Below are positions 21,675-33,400 of a stretch of DNA of 53,770 bases, piece by piece. Source of the DNA: Scytalidium lignicola (taxonomy: Eukaryota; Ascomycota; Leotiomycetes). The translations under genes and the position numbers were made by a program. The notes under the pieces were generated by a model. It was not told where the DNA came from and made no database searches. It was given only the letters and a program-made list of their open reading frames with translations. The first letter of the stretch is position 1, and the number at the start of each line of letters is the position of its first letter. The DNA is taken from the NCBI GenBank assembly GCA_002812745.2, contig NCSJ02000295.1, forward strand, positions 1-53,770. Direction: 5' to 3'.

Positions 21675-23464
21675 AGCAGCGTCTGATTCGGGGAGGAATT
21701 GGGGACGGATGACCTCTCTTTTGAGTGAGAAGGAGATAAAAACAAGTCTTATTTGCTATTCTCCTGAATGATCGCCGAAGTCGAATCTAATAGGCTAGGT
21801 ATGACGTCGACGATCACACGCAGCGATGAGATCGCGGTGTTGTTGACGGTGTTGTTGGTGGTGATGGCGGAGGTCAGCATGCGATAATTATTTAACGCCG
21901 TCCGGGGATTGCGAGGTGCAACGAGAGCTCCAACCCGGCGGTGCGACTGAGGGTCAGAGCAATTCAAATCGACGCATGCGAAAAGGATCAAAAAGAATAC
22001 GATTGAGATTGTGAGCGAGTGACGATCTGTTGACTGATGCTAGAGAGAGAAGAGAAGGAGAGGGAGGTGGTGGTCGAGGTGGTGTTGTGGTTCCTTGGAC
22101 AAAGACGACAAAGGAAGCTCCGGACTTGTGATTACGAGGCGGGTCCAGGTTCTCGGGTCACTGGGCCCATCGACGTCAAGCAGCCAGTTCTTCGCAGCCT
22201 TGTTTGGGGCTGGGAGTTGTTGGAGTTGGCGGGGCGCTCTTAATCAGGCGGCGACCGAGGTCCAGTTCGCGCTTGATGCACACACTTTAAGAGAGAAAAA
22301 GAGGAAAAAGAAGCTTTGATGCAGTTGCAGTTGCATCAGAGACCAAATGTTATGCACGAAAGAATCAGGAATAAGAAAATAAAAAGGGACCCGTTGAATG
22401 CATCGTCTGCTCTGGGGAAGAAGGTGCTGTGTGAAAATGGAGGGGGCTGGACTCGGCGACCGACTCCTGCTCACCCCCCGGCACGTGCAACAGCCAGTGG
22501 CTGGTCATTATTGCTGTCAGCACTTGTAGCATAACTTTCATAACTCACCTATTATGGTTCTCATCATCCACAGACATGTGAGCACTTGAGTTGGACAGCA
22601 GCAGTAATGGTATTATCGCATTATCGCCGCAACAATACTGTCCCAGGTAGCCAGGAAACAGGAAAGGAGGAATCCAAGATTGATGCAAGAGGGAGAGTCA
22701 GAGAAAGACAGGAATTGATGATGGACTTCGGGCGTTGTGTAGCGAGGGCTCCCAGTGATGTCATTCGCAATCACGTGAATCACTCTACTGATGAAGCATT
22801 TGTTGATGTGCACGTGATTATACTGTGCAATACGACATGATAATCACGTGAAACTATAGACTAACTAATTACAAACTAGTTCCTCTTGCGGTGATGACTA
22901 ATCCGCGTCTCCACCCGGTTTTGCTCCGCCACAAGGGTTTGCGCGTTTGCGACCTGCGACGGCAGAAACGGCTGTTGGGGCTTTGCGGGTGCCTCACCAT
23001 TGATTCATCACTCGCAATCAATCGTGATTCCATCATCACCTTCATCATCCGAGGCAACCTGCTCTTCTTTCCTCTCCTCTATCTCCTATTTCCGTCTTCT
23101 CTCTTCGTTTATCTTTTCTCCTCCTCTTTCCTCTTCTCCAGTTCTTACCACTTCCCCAGCACATTTGTCCTTGTAGCACGACCCTTACCAAAGCCGTTGA
23201 ATAACGGGGTCTGTCTTGCGGTGGATCCAGAGCGCATCAATCTCTCGCACGGAATCGTCGGCTGCAAATCATCCCCAGTCCTGCGCCATTGCATCATTCC
23301 CTTATCAGCTGTCAAAATCGACTTCTCTTCTTGCTCGACTTGAGAAAATATACCTGCGAACCAACACCTAGAAGGCTCCCATCTACAGCCTTCTCTCTCT
23401 AATCAACACCTTCACCAACCCTCACTTCTCTTTAAAAAAGAAAGGAAAAGAAAACGAACCAACC
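21675..23464. promoter_or_regulatory. Divergent intergenic region with long pyrimidine-rich leader
   Basis: About 1.8 kb between two divergent start codons. The CYSTM side, about 23055-23460, is rich in C/T with few G (TTTCCTCTCCTCTATCTCC and similar), typical of fungal 5' leaders and transcription-start regions. CACGTG palindromes are grouped in the middle (see separate entry). Confidence 0.5.
22772..22850. promoter_or_regulatory. Cluster of CACGTG (E-box) sites
   Basis: CACGTG occurs at 22772-22777, 22811-22816 and 22845-22850. All three share the extended form AATCACGTG on one strand or the other. A fourth copy lies at 22482-22487. CACGTG is the known core for basic helix-loop-helix factors (Cbf1, sterol-regulator and related types). 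Three copies in 79 bp exceed chance. The site could serve the minus-strand membrane-protein gene, the CYSTM gene or both. Confidence 0.5.
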
Positions 23465-23965
23465 ATGCCAGAGAAATACGATCCTCCCGCCAGCCCACCT
23501 CCCTCCTACGGCGAATCCTCTAATAAACCCAACAACTCTTCCTCCCTAGCTGCAGAACTACCCACCCCAATCAGCAGTCCATCCCCCGCCCACCTCCAAT
23601 CTCCTGCTCCAAGCACTTCCACGCCCGTCCAAGACGGCCGCGACGTCCAGCCCTACTACCAACAAAACAACAACGGCTACCCACCTCCAAACCAAGGCGG
23701 CTACTACGCTCCAAATCCACAGCCCATGTATCAGCAACAGCAACAAGGACCATATGGCCCAGGCTACGGTTACGGTCCAGGGCCACAGCAGGGTTATTAT
23801 GCGCAACAACCTGGCTATGGGCCTGCGTATGGCCAGCAGGGATACGGACCGCCGCCGCCGGGAGGGTATTATAGTAACCAACGGAGTGGAGCTGATGATT
23901 GCTGTGGTCCATTAGCGGCGCTTTGTGCGTGTGCTTTGTGCTTTGATATGTGTTTGTTCTTTTAA
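23465..23965 (+). CDS. CYSTM-type small protein with Pro/Gly/Tyr repeats
   Basis: A single exon of 166 codons with a complete frame. The N-terminal half is Pro/Ser-rich. Residues about 65-140 are Gln/Gly/Tyr/Pro-rich (PGYGYGPGPQQGYYAQQPGY). The last 20 residues are the cysteine-rich hydrophobic module DDCCGPLAALCACALCFDMC ending LFF, which is the CYSTM family signature. CYSTM proteins are small tail-anchored membrane proteins linked to stress tolerance in fungi and plants; the Cys may be acylated or redox-active. The start codon follows a C/T-rich leader and sits in a good context (CAACCATGCC). A neighbouring minus-strand gene ends about 1 kb downstream, so the two converge. Confidence 0.87.
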   Translation: MPEKYDPPASPPPSYGESSNKPNNSSSLAAELPTPISSPSPAHLQSPAPSTSTPVQDGRDVQPYYQQNNNGYPPPNQGGYYAPNPQPMYQQQQQGPYGPGYGYGPGPQQGYYAQQPGYGPAYGQQGYGPPPPGGYYSNQRSGADDCCGPLAALCACALCFDMCLFF

Positions 23966-24974
23966 GAGGGAGTACATATTTTTGTGCGTGTTTGTGGAAG
24001 TTGAGACCCTGGTGGTTTTAGAACTAGGGAAGGCGAGAAGGATTCTACAAGATGGGAGGAAAGTGTGTATACTGGGAAACCCTTTATATATATCTACAGG
24101 GAAGGATGACGGTTGTGTTATCAACTGCTTTCGAAGAGAGAAAAGAGGTAGACACATACATCGACGATATAATCAGCACGCCGAGTGCAGAAACGGTTAG
24201 CGATGATAAGGGGAAGCAAAAAACAATAACAATAACAAAAAAAANCACCCCAACGAAGGAAGATACCCAACCAAAACCATATCTTCTATACTCCATTGAT
24301 TGAAAATTTTCAGCCGGGGGGTTTACCAGCGAACGGAAAACAAATCACGGATGTCCATTCTTTTTTNGTTCTTTTTTTCATATCATTATAGCGATTACTC
24401 TTACGGAGCGGCAGGAAGTTATATATTATATCCAGGTACACAGGATTATAGGAATCCAGTAGGGAGCGGGTGTCAGTCTAGTTATTCCCGAACCGGGTGG
24501 GGAGTTTTGGAAGGGTGGAACCCTTGTTTTTTTTCCTTTTTTTCTTCTTTTTCTTTTGCTGTCTTTGTGTAGCAAGAAGAAGAAAAAGAATAATACCTAA
24601 TAAATTAACATTAACGAAAATTTGTCGTTCATGGAGATGATATTTTAAATGTGAATTTCCCATTTCCCATTTCCCTCAATCTATGAGAACACGAAAATTA
24701 CTGCGCTCATATTCATCGGCCGCATATTCAATTGAATAAAACTAGCGTGATAATTCAACTATGAAAGAAAGAAAGAAAACCCTTAACAGAACAGACCTTT
24801 AGGAGGCCAAACTCCCCCACTAATTAACAATACCAATACAGTTAACACTCCAATCCAATACCCAATCAACTCTAGAATCAATGACTGCATCCCGTTTAAT
24901 AGCCATACATGATAATGTGCAATCTTTTTTTTTTCTAATCCCTGAAAACCCGGAAGTTAAATAACCCTCGCCCT
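23966..24974. other. Intergenic region between convergent genes
   Basis: About 1 kb holding the 3' regions of the CYSTM gene and of the gene ending at 24975. It has several poly-A and poly-T runs with N bases after them (near 24245 and 24367). No gene is seen. Confidence 0.5.
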
Positions 24975-27438
24975 TCACCACCAAGGCATACCCAAACCCC
25001 AAATCTTCCCAGAAGAGATACCCATATTCAGACCAAGACCACCAAGACCTTTCGTAGCCACAACACCTCCCGATCTTTTCCTAGCATTGGTCTGGGGAAC
25101 TACACTTGGCGCTATACTTCGTAAAGTATCTGCCCCTATGCTTCGTTTGTTCCTAAGAGCCATTTGCCTGATTTTGTGTCGCTCCTCCCGGATAGCTGAT
25201 GTCATAAGAGGCTTGTTCTCCTTGTTGTTGGTCATCCTGGGAGTGTTTTCTACATCATCACTAAGAATGGAGGGAGTAGCCACAGGTGAAAGGCACCCGC
25301 CATCTTGCTCTAAGTTGAACCGACTACCTCCTGGAGAACCGCAGGCACCACGAGAAGCCTTGCGCATCTCAGACCAGATCCTGCGAGCCGGATCTGTCTG
25401 TCTCTGATAGTATGTATGAGATGACACTGATGTTGATGGTACGGAACCTTCCTCTTCCTCGAATTGAGATTCTGATAAAGGAGACCGGGTATTGCAAGGT
25501 GGTGGGGTGGAGATTGTATCTCTTGACTTACAGAAACGGACTCTTAAAGCGGTAGAACCTGTAACGCCAATTCCTCCTTGACCATTCTCCCCACTCAATC
25601 TACGAATCGCTTCCATTGCATCCTCATTTGGCAAGTAGCTCTCGACCAGTCTGATGAGGCGATTTTCCCCAGGATCCGAGCTGAAACTGCGAGATGATTG
25701 AGGAACCCAAGTAGACTGTGGGTCATGGCGTTTGATGACAGCAGTGGCAACTGTTCGTATCCGTGTATTCTGTGATAGTATACCCATATCCGTCTCATTG
25801 GTCGACTCGCTTTGAGCTGTAAAGGCAGAATGCTTATAAGTGAGCTTCACGTTAAGATAAGGAGTGACAATATCTCCCAAATGACTCTCCAAGTGAGCTA
25901 TCAATGCAACTGGAGATGTTTTCACTGGCGGGAATGAGCAGCTCACGTTGCACAGTCGAACTTTGACCAAGATTAGTCGAGTCTGGCCAAGTTTAATGGA
26001 CACTGATTCGTATAGACTCCCAATCAATTCTTCAATCAAACAACCTTCCCCAGGAGTAAGGTCAATTAGCATTGAATATAACCGGCCATAATCTGGTATA
26101 CCTTGTGAGGACGTTATCAATTTCGGTATATCAGGACCAGTATTTCCATCTACATTTTGAAGAATTCCCGAGATTTCAATTCCGGCCCACACACTACAGC
26201 AAGTATTATCAGCACTCTCAAATTCCGGTGTGACAGTGATTTTTGGGCAAAGCATCAATGGTAGTTGCAGGTCTGGGGTAGAGAGTCGTTCGGATATAGA
26301 AGGTGGACCAGTATTAAATGAACAAGCCCTAGATCCGTTGCCGATCTCTGTGGATGACAGGTTTTGCATCTCGAATGAATCACTAGTGTCTATCGAGTCT
26401 ATTGTTCCTTTGGAAGAATCGCCTCTTCTGGCTTTGTGATGAGACAAACCAAGATTTAAACTGTTCTTCGAATAGGTCAAGTTCGCTCTATGAGTTGTTT
26501 TTGGGCCTTTCCCAGATCGACCTATGGTTTTCGAGATAAAACTTTTAGCTAATGAAAATCGTCTTGCTTGGGGTTTCGACGGCGTAGCATCGCAGCTGAA
26601 GGGTGAGATAGGATGATAAGAATGTTGCGACTGAAGATAACTCTCGATGTCCTTGGCTTTCTGTGAATACTTTCTTGCTTTTGGCGTAATATCCGTATCA
26701 TCGCAGTCTAATTATATTAGCATCTGTAAATAAAAAACTTGATCATTCCTCACTTACCGGATTCAGTTCTGGTGAGACTGGCCATTGGATATGGAGTATT
26801 GAAATGTGGTTGGCTTGGTTCAAAGAGAGAATCAGTAACCGCGCCACGTACTCTCCTTGTCTTGCGTATATCCAATCGCGCATCATTAGCAAACGACATT
26901 CTACTCTTCCTATTCACACCAATTGAATCTAGACTTCCAAGCTCTGTACTACCACTCTCGGATTCCCAGGTAATTGAGCAATTGCTGATGGTTTTTCCAT
27001 GTTTGAAGATCCGTAATGGCTCAGGTTTTGCTGCGGTGGACTCAAAAAGGCCCCCTGCGTCAGGCTGGCGCGGTTCGGACAGCATATTCGTTGTGGTAAT
27101 GCAGCCGGGTTTAGATCGTGCAGTCCAATTTCAACGTTTGGACCTTTTACTAGCAGTCTGACAGAAAATTTAGGAGTATCTCCACCGTGGAGGGCTTCGA
27201 GATCAACCCAAGGATTGGCGTAACTATCTCTCGTCGAAGGTCCAGAAAGACGATGTTTATGTCGATCTTGATGCGGTACTCTTCCACGTCGTCGTGAGTC
27301 CCACAATCGCCTGCAGCATCTGGTAAAGGATAGGCAGAGATATGTTGCTTGAATTGCGAGAAACGCAGCCGATAATGAAATCACTATTGTCACTAAGATA
27401 AGTGCTCCGAGGATTGGGTTATTGTTGCGCATAGCCAA
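24975..27438 (-). CDS. Large membrane-anchored protein, family not recognised
   Basis: The first exon starts at 27438 and ends at 26758 (donor GTAAGT). The second runs 26707-24975. The N-terminus has one transmembrane helix (residues about 9-34, ILGALILVTIVISLSAAFLA) followed by an Arg-rich region. The C-terminal 580 residues hold a possible beta-rich domain (SVWAGIEISGIL..GRLYSMLIDLTP..LVKVRL) that resembles uncharacterised fungal proteins with a von Willebrand-like setting. Within the first exon the reading frame changes near 27110. Either one base is missing from an A-run (27110-27112), giving 804 residues, or an 86-nt intron (GTAAAA..CGCCAG) is removed, giving 775; both restore the frame. 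The same-strand E2-like gene ends 257 bp upstream. Function unknown. Confidence 0.65.
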
Positions 27439-27694
27439 AACTAGGATTATAGAAACATGTTACAGTAAGGAAGTTGTTGTTGTGTAATGGGTTTTAGACA
27501 CGATGAAGGTATTCGTAGGCCGTCTCCAACTAGGAAGGAGCGACAAAGCTAAGTCTTCATTTAGCCTTACTTTTCTCAACTGAACCAGATGGACTGCAAA
27601 CGTCATATTGAAAAAGTCTCGAATACCACTTCGTGGTCCATATCTTCTGTTATCTAAATTTGGGTATCAAATGGATGGTAATTATACTTAAGCA

Positions 27695-28900
27695 CTATAC
27701 TACGCCTCTCCGAAGAGGCTCCGGATTCTCTACTGCACGCTTCCAGCTCTCTTTCGCAGACTCAAGCTGCTCATTCTCCATGCGCAGAAAATGGATCTAT
27801 CATTATGTAAGTGCTTTATTCCAAACAAGTCCCGGCTTAGGCGGCTTACCAATTCATCTCCAACTGCATTTCCATAGAGAACGGGGTCGGACGCGCTGGC
27901 CTCAATTCCCTTCAATACTCTAACCTCCCATACACCATCCCAATTCCACTCTCCAGGTCGTCTTCTCGTGTTAGGACTTGATGTACCTCCTGCAAGCCTC
28001 TGATACCCTTCAGGTACACTGTCGTCACTATCTTCATTATCACTCGAACCGTCATTCCCCTCGGTCTTTTCCTTTACAGGAGCGGGAAACACGACCCCCT
28101 TCTTCGCTCGATGAGCGCGCCAAGCATGCCATGCTCCAGGATTTCCTGCCGCATCTAATGCTACCTTATCTAAAACTTCAGCATCATCAAAAGTGCTCCG
28201 GATATATTGTAAAACTTCATATATAGGCACCCGAGCAATGTTCTTGCCATCACTTGTCATCGTTGACAGTGGACTGATGCTTGTTCCAGAATTTGGTGCA
28301 TCCATCTCACTCCCTGTCACACTACCTCCTCCTGTTGATCGAGACGGTGTTTGTGGTCTTTGCTGCTGTCGGTTCTGACGCCTACGAGTAGCTCGTCCAA
28401 ACCACCCTGGAAATCCATGACGAAGGGAGAAGCCACCTGGGGGCAGCCGCTCTTCGTCGGTCGCAGATACGGTTCCACTATCTTGTATATCTGTTGTGTA
28501 CATATATGTCGTAAGGGGTGTGATGAGAGGATGAAATATATCTGTGCTGAACAAGACAAGTGGAGGTAAAGTCGGGTACGTAGGGGGAAAGGAGATCTGG
28601 AATCGGATAACAGCTGGTGCGTATGGCCCTGTTATTTCAGTCAAATTACTGATGAAATCATATGATAATAGAGAGCGAAAGGGAGAGAATACCAGTACGG
28701 ACAAATATAACGCCTGACCATAGTGTAGGATCACCAGGAGTTAAAGTCATATACACACCCTGTGGGCAAGCATACTTGAGACTCGAGCTACAGCATAAAT
28801 CAGCAAAATTTCGGGGATTCAAGCAATTGTATTCATACAATTCAACAAGTAAATTCTGCTTCCGCACAGCGGAGAGATTAGAAAGACCGTACTCAACCAT
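27695..28900 (-). CDS. E2-like ubiquitin-conjugating domain protein lacking catalytic Cys (UEV/AKTIP type)
   Basis: Four exons (28900-28839, 28787-28693, 28628-27850, 27796-27695) give 345 residues plus stop. Splicing the 51-nt intron 28838-28788 yields the family-like LLVEFSSLKYACPQGVYMTL. The UBC core spans about residues 14-95: TPGDPTLWSGVIFVR, GPYAPAVIRFQISFPPTYP and PPLVLFSTDIFHPLITPL. Active E2s have HPN followed by Cys; here the matching site is FHPLITP with no Cys, as in AKTIP/FTS and UEV proteins. The conserved EERLPPGGFSLRHGFPGWF follows, then a long polar linker and a short C-terminal helix (LRMENEQLESAKESWKRAV). Its likely role is as a non-catalytic E2 scaffold, perhaps in vesicle or FHIP-type complexes; that is inference. 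The start at 28900 is a choice; an upstream exon is possible. Confidence 0.85.
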
Positions 28901-29595
28901 AGTTATTTTGTGTTACCTGTTGCAATTGCCATCTAGATGTTGTTTCGCCCATGTCGTCGCTCGTGCACAGGCGGTGAGTTTCTGCCGAGGTTGGCACTGA
29001 ATGTAGGCATTAGGAATGATACGACAGACTCTTACTCCTGAAGGTTATATTGGATTTAAAGGTTATATTTGTATTATCTTTATAGTTGTTTTAATTAAGT
29101 TTAGGTTTAATTAAAGTAGTGTAGCAGTAGCTCTTTGAGCAGAGAGCAGAGTTACTAAATATTATGCCCAATTTTATTAATAAATTAAAACAAAACAGAA
29201 TTTAGAAATCTGAATATAGACCATGAATGAATGTTATGTTTAGAGTGTACTTAGATATACCAAATTTTAACTTCTTCAAAAGACAAAAGTCCAACTCTTA
29301 TATAACCAGCGAGTTTTTATCTAGTTAGATATTTAAGGTTTATATTGTGCGTGTTCTACCCTCCTTTTGCCCTCAATACTAGTGACTACGACACCATATC
29401 TATTCATAACCTGAAGTCGTTTGGGGACATTCAACTATCCAATCTAGAGGCAGTCAAGTCTATAAGCATCGCAGAACGATGAATCCTTGAAGAAAACGCA
29501 TGTATATACATATACACACAATTCATCAAACCTATACATATGTCCATCTCTCGTTCCAGGAACTCCCCCCAAACCAAATTAACAAACGCTCTCCC
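28901..29595. other. AT-rich intergenic region
   Basis: About 700 bases. A possible alternative first exon of the E2-like gene (ATG near 28953 on the minus strand, then CAACAG|GTAAC) lies at the left end. From about 29040 to 29480 the sequence is AT-rich without coding potential. Confidence 0.4.
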
Positions 29596-30432
29596 TCATT
29601 TCGTCCCCAATCTCGCCTCAATCTTAGCTTTCTCCTTCTCCCTAATCTCCCTCAACTCCTCCTTCGAAGCATCATACTTCGCCGAAGCCTGATTAAACGG
29701 ATTCTCCTCGCTCTTCTCAAACTCCTTCTTGATCTTCTCCTTCTTCTGATTCTGCCTCAACCCATCTCCACTTCCATCATTCTCCATCTCTCTCAACCTC
29801 CGCTCCTCAAATGCCGCGTACGCAGCTTTAAATCGTCGCTCCGGATGTCGATCGATTTTAGCAGCGGCGTTGTCCCCGGTTGTTATTGCCAGGGCGTCAA
29901 GCGCGTTGTCGATTCCTGAGGCGTTGAGCGCTGCGAGCTTTGCCTCTGGTGAGGCATCGTCGTCGAGTTGAGAGAGGTCGAGGCCGCGGGAGGGCGCGAC
30001 GGAGGTCTTTTTGGCTGCGGATTTGGTGTTCTTGGGTGCGGCGCGGGCTTCTTTTTCTTCGGCGGCTAGGATGGCGTCTTTTTCTGCCTTCTTTCGGGCT
30101 TGTTCTGCTTTCTTTGCTGCTTCTGCTTCTCTGTGGTTTGGTTGTGGTGGGTTAGCTTAGCTGTGATGACGATGATGATGATAAATGGACAAAATATATA
30201 GCACGTAACTGAGACGGCGAGAGGGTGAATAAAATAAGTTTCAGCTAGAGTAAAATAAGGACCGAAAAACATACTTCTTAGCAGTACTCTTCGCGCCTTT
30301 GCTCCATTCTGTTTCTTCTACAATAGCCTTTTTCGCCTCCTCAGCCGCCGCTCTCTGAGCAGCTGCCTCGGCCTTCTTCGCATTTCCAGACGCCTTTTTG
30401 CTATTTTCTCCTGCCGCTTTCTTCGGTGCCAT
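29596..30432 (-). CDS. CCDC124 / Oxs1-like ribosome-associated coiled-coil protein
   Basis: Exons 30432-30275 and 30130-29596 (intron GTATGT..CCACAG) give 230 residues (693 nt). The N-terminus (PKKAAGENSKKASGNAKKAE) and the long Lys/Glu/Ala coiled coil match CCDC124. The C-terminus carries the family's best-conserved block: DRHPERRFKAAYAAFEERRL, then QNQKKEKIKKEFEKSEENPF and Asn-Gln, compare human DRHPERRMRAAFTAFEE..NPMNQ. CCDC124 and its short yeast relatives Lso1/Lso2 bind idle 80S ribosomes and help recovery from starvation; Oxs1 in fission yeast is described as a stress co-regulator. A cytosolic, ribosome-bound role is therefore likely. It is complete. The ATG at 30432 has a fitting context and no upstream in-frame start. 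Confidence 0.9.
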
Positions 30433-33400
30433 GGTTGCTACTTCTCTATCAAAAAGAAGTTTGTGTGTAAAGAAAGCAAAAAAAANCTTCTTTGTTTTGA
30501 ACAAGTAGTATGCTAACCTTGTGATGTTTTAAACGTAAAAAAAGCTATGCCCTTTAACCAACTTCCTACATCAAGAGATTATCGTGAGGTTTAGTTGCGA
30601 TGCCCCGCCACCATACTACCCCTCCCCGCCCCAACGCGCATTCGAGGACCGGCCCGATGATTTTCCATCACCAATGCCTGAGGCTTATATATTGTGCAAC
30701 ATTACTGTAGAAAAAGGGGGGAAGGAGGAGAGAATGGGGGAAAGGGGGAAGTTGGGGTCATGGGAGACAATGATACTGCCAGATCGCCTGAACCATTGAT
30801 ATGAGGACAAATATACCATCAGTCATGTAGAACCGGTTAAGCTAGGCAAATCTCAGCTGCAGACTCTGTTCGAAAAAAAAAAACTCAATACCACCCTCTG
30901 GCGCATGGGAAAGATCTGAATCAATTGGATACAGACACACCATATAGTTTGAGTCAGAGATGCTGGTACCACTGGAAATATCTATATCATGGACTTGGCA
31001 TTCCACGACATCATGCACCCGCCCGAGGCTATCCGTTTTGCTGGCTTGTCTGTTGTCTCTCGCCGTGTCTGATTCTGCATCCGCCTCTTGTTCGTCTGCC
31101 TGTCTCAATGTAACCGTCGCAGTCGGTGAGCCGATGTGGAACAGGACGCAGGACACATACTGGCTTGTTCCTTGCCGCATGATATGCATATAAACATACG
31201 ATGAGAAAAGCGACGTGAAGGGAGGAAAAAGAAAACAAAACAGAAAAATAATGGAAAAGAGAAAGAAGAAATGCAACACAACGACGCTTTAAACGAGGTG
31301 ATGATGATAACGGGGGGGTGAGATGCAGAGGAAAATCTTGAACGAAAATACTCGTACATGCATATAGGTCACATACAAAGGTAACAAAAAGGGGTCTTGC
31401 TCTTTTCCTCTCTCTCTGTTGTCAGAATAGGTAAAAAAACTCACTCACACTTACATAAACAAGTTGCATGTGTCTTACGCAATCCCTTTTCCATTTGGTA
31501 GTAATGCATGGAAAACAAAACAAAAGTACGTTGTAGGCGAGGGCGTATGTAACTGTATGTAAAACGTAAAGCTGTTGAAATTTCGATGTCAGGCGACTCC
31601 CCCTCAAAGGTGTAATTATGATTTGTCTTCTTAATTGTTACCCCAATAAAAAAAACCCACCTACGATCGTCATATGACAGCTCATAATTTTTCCCTTCTT
31701 GACGTTGCATATTCCTCTCTGTCAAACAACCCTTTTTCTCTTTTTTTTCACCCTTCTCAAAACACGAGGGTACTATACTAACGTAACGTCCCTCGCGTAT
31801 TACCCTTCAGTCTTTCTTCGCCCGACGTGGCAATGTTGAAAAGCATGTCGGGCTAACTTAGTCCGAGAAGAGGTGCGTCATCTTGTTGAATCTAAATGCA
31901 AAGAAGGGCGAGGCCTCTCCTCTGCAGAGCCCGGGGAATGATAATAGCTTTCCCGCTAGGCTATGTTACGCTATACCTGTCCTTGTTAACTGTAACCTCT
32001 GTCAGCCTCACTTTTTTTNGTTGGAAAAGGTGGGGGCCGATGAATAAGACCAGCATATGGAATGGAGCTGAAGAAAAACCTTTCAGAGACGATGCTTTTG
32101 ATACTATGGGGCTGGAAGAAACAAGCCAACAAGAAGGGGGGCAGATGATCATGGGAAAAGCGGCCACACCGCTCGAGTATCAACCATCCTCCTCAGCCCC
32201 CCTCCCTCCGACTATGCGAGGATTATTGAATACAGCAGTAGGAAGAAAAACATGAAGTTAAGAGAGAGAGAAAGAGGAAAACGACTGGTCACCAGTGGAA
32301 GGTTTCGGTCATGCCGGCCATATTCTCGCGTTACTCGCGTGCGTTGTACGGAAGTATGACGGGTTGGCCCTTATGACATGCAATACGATGATCCGGGGAG
32401 GGAACAGGGTGCATCGCCCTTCCTCCTCAACAAGGCTTTTGCCCACCTGCACAGCCCACAGCAGCCCACCTTGGGAGTGAAGCTCCTTAGCGTTCCCGAT
32501 GTGCTAGCAAGTAGGGTAACGCTGAGCCGCTGTCCGCCGTCTGCCGCGCCGCTGGCCGTCCCGATGCCGTTTGAGCTAGGTTAGTTAGGCCAGGGAGCTG
32601 GGCGCAGGATGGGAACAATGCGAACGTAACTCGCTCCCTGTAAAAGGCAGAAGAGGGAGGGGGGAGGCTGCGAGGATGATCATCCGTCTTCCCGTTATTG
32701 GAAGAAAGGCAACGGTAGAGTTGCATGAAAAAAGATGACGCCTCACGCGAACATGGCTTTGGTCCTACTCGCTGATTCTTCATCTGTTGTCCCACATATG
32801 GAAGCAAAGAAGATGGATGTCCCCTTCACCGACTTTTGAGAGAAGGCCACTACTACGCCTGACTGCATCTGAGGTCGTACAAAGCAGGCATATTTCCTGT
32901 GAGGCAGCCAAGGCGGATGTAAACCCCCCCGAGTGAGAACCATCTTTCGGAATTCTTCAAATAGTAACAGAAGAGGGGGGAAGGAGGAGGGGTAACCAGA
33001 AGTGAAGATGCTTTGGAATCCCCCATACACAACAGTGAGACAAAAGGGAAAACAAACGAGCAAAGCATGGAATTGATAACCCCGGGGAAGTAAACAGACA
33101 GACAAACAAAACAGAAGAACCATGCGAACTACTCCATCCACTCGGAATGGATCCTCTGGAGTAAAAAAANCAGTTACAGTACAGCTACTTGTAAAAGGAC
33201 AGGACCACATGACGTGATTTCACTAGCGACCAAAACAAAAAAANCAAAAAACAAAGCAAAAAAAGAGGGAGGCTGTTGTAACTCAACTAGAGCATGAAAC
33301 GCCGTAAAAGAGAAGGAGTTGTGCGAACCTTGGAATATGATTTGTTCTATCAAATAAAAAGGAGGCAAACAAAGTAGGCAAAAAAAAAAACACCAAAACA

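Noticed and set aside
26739..27161. 140-codon plus-strand ORF
   Set aside because: It is antisense to the first exon of the membrane-protein gene, which has a clear start helix and donor site.
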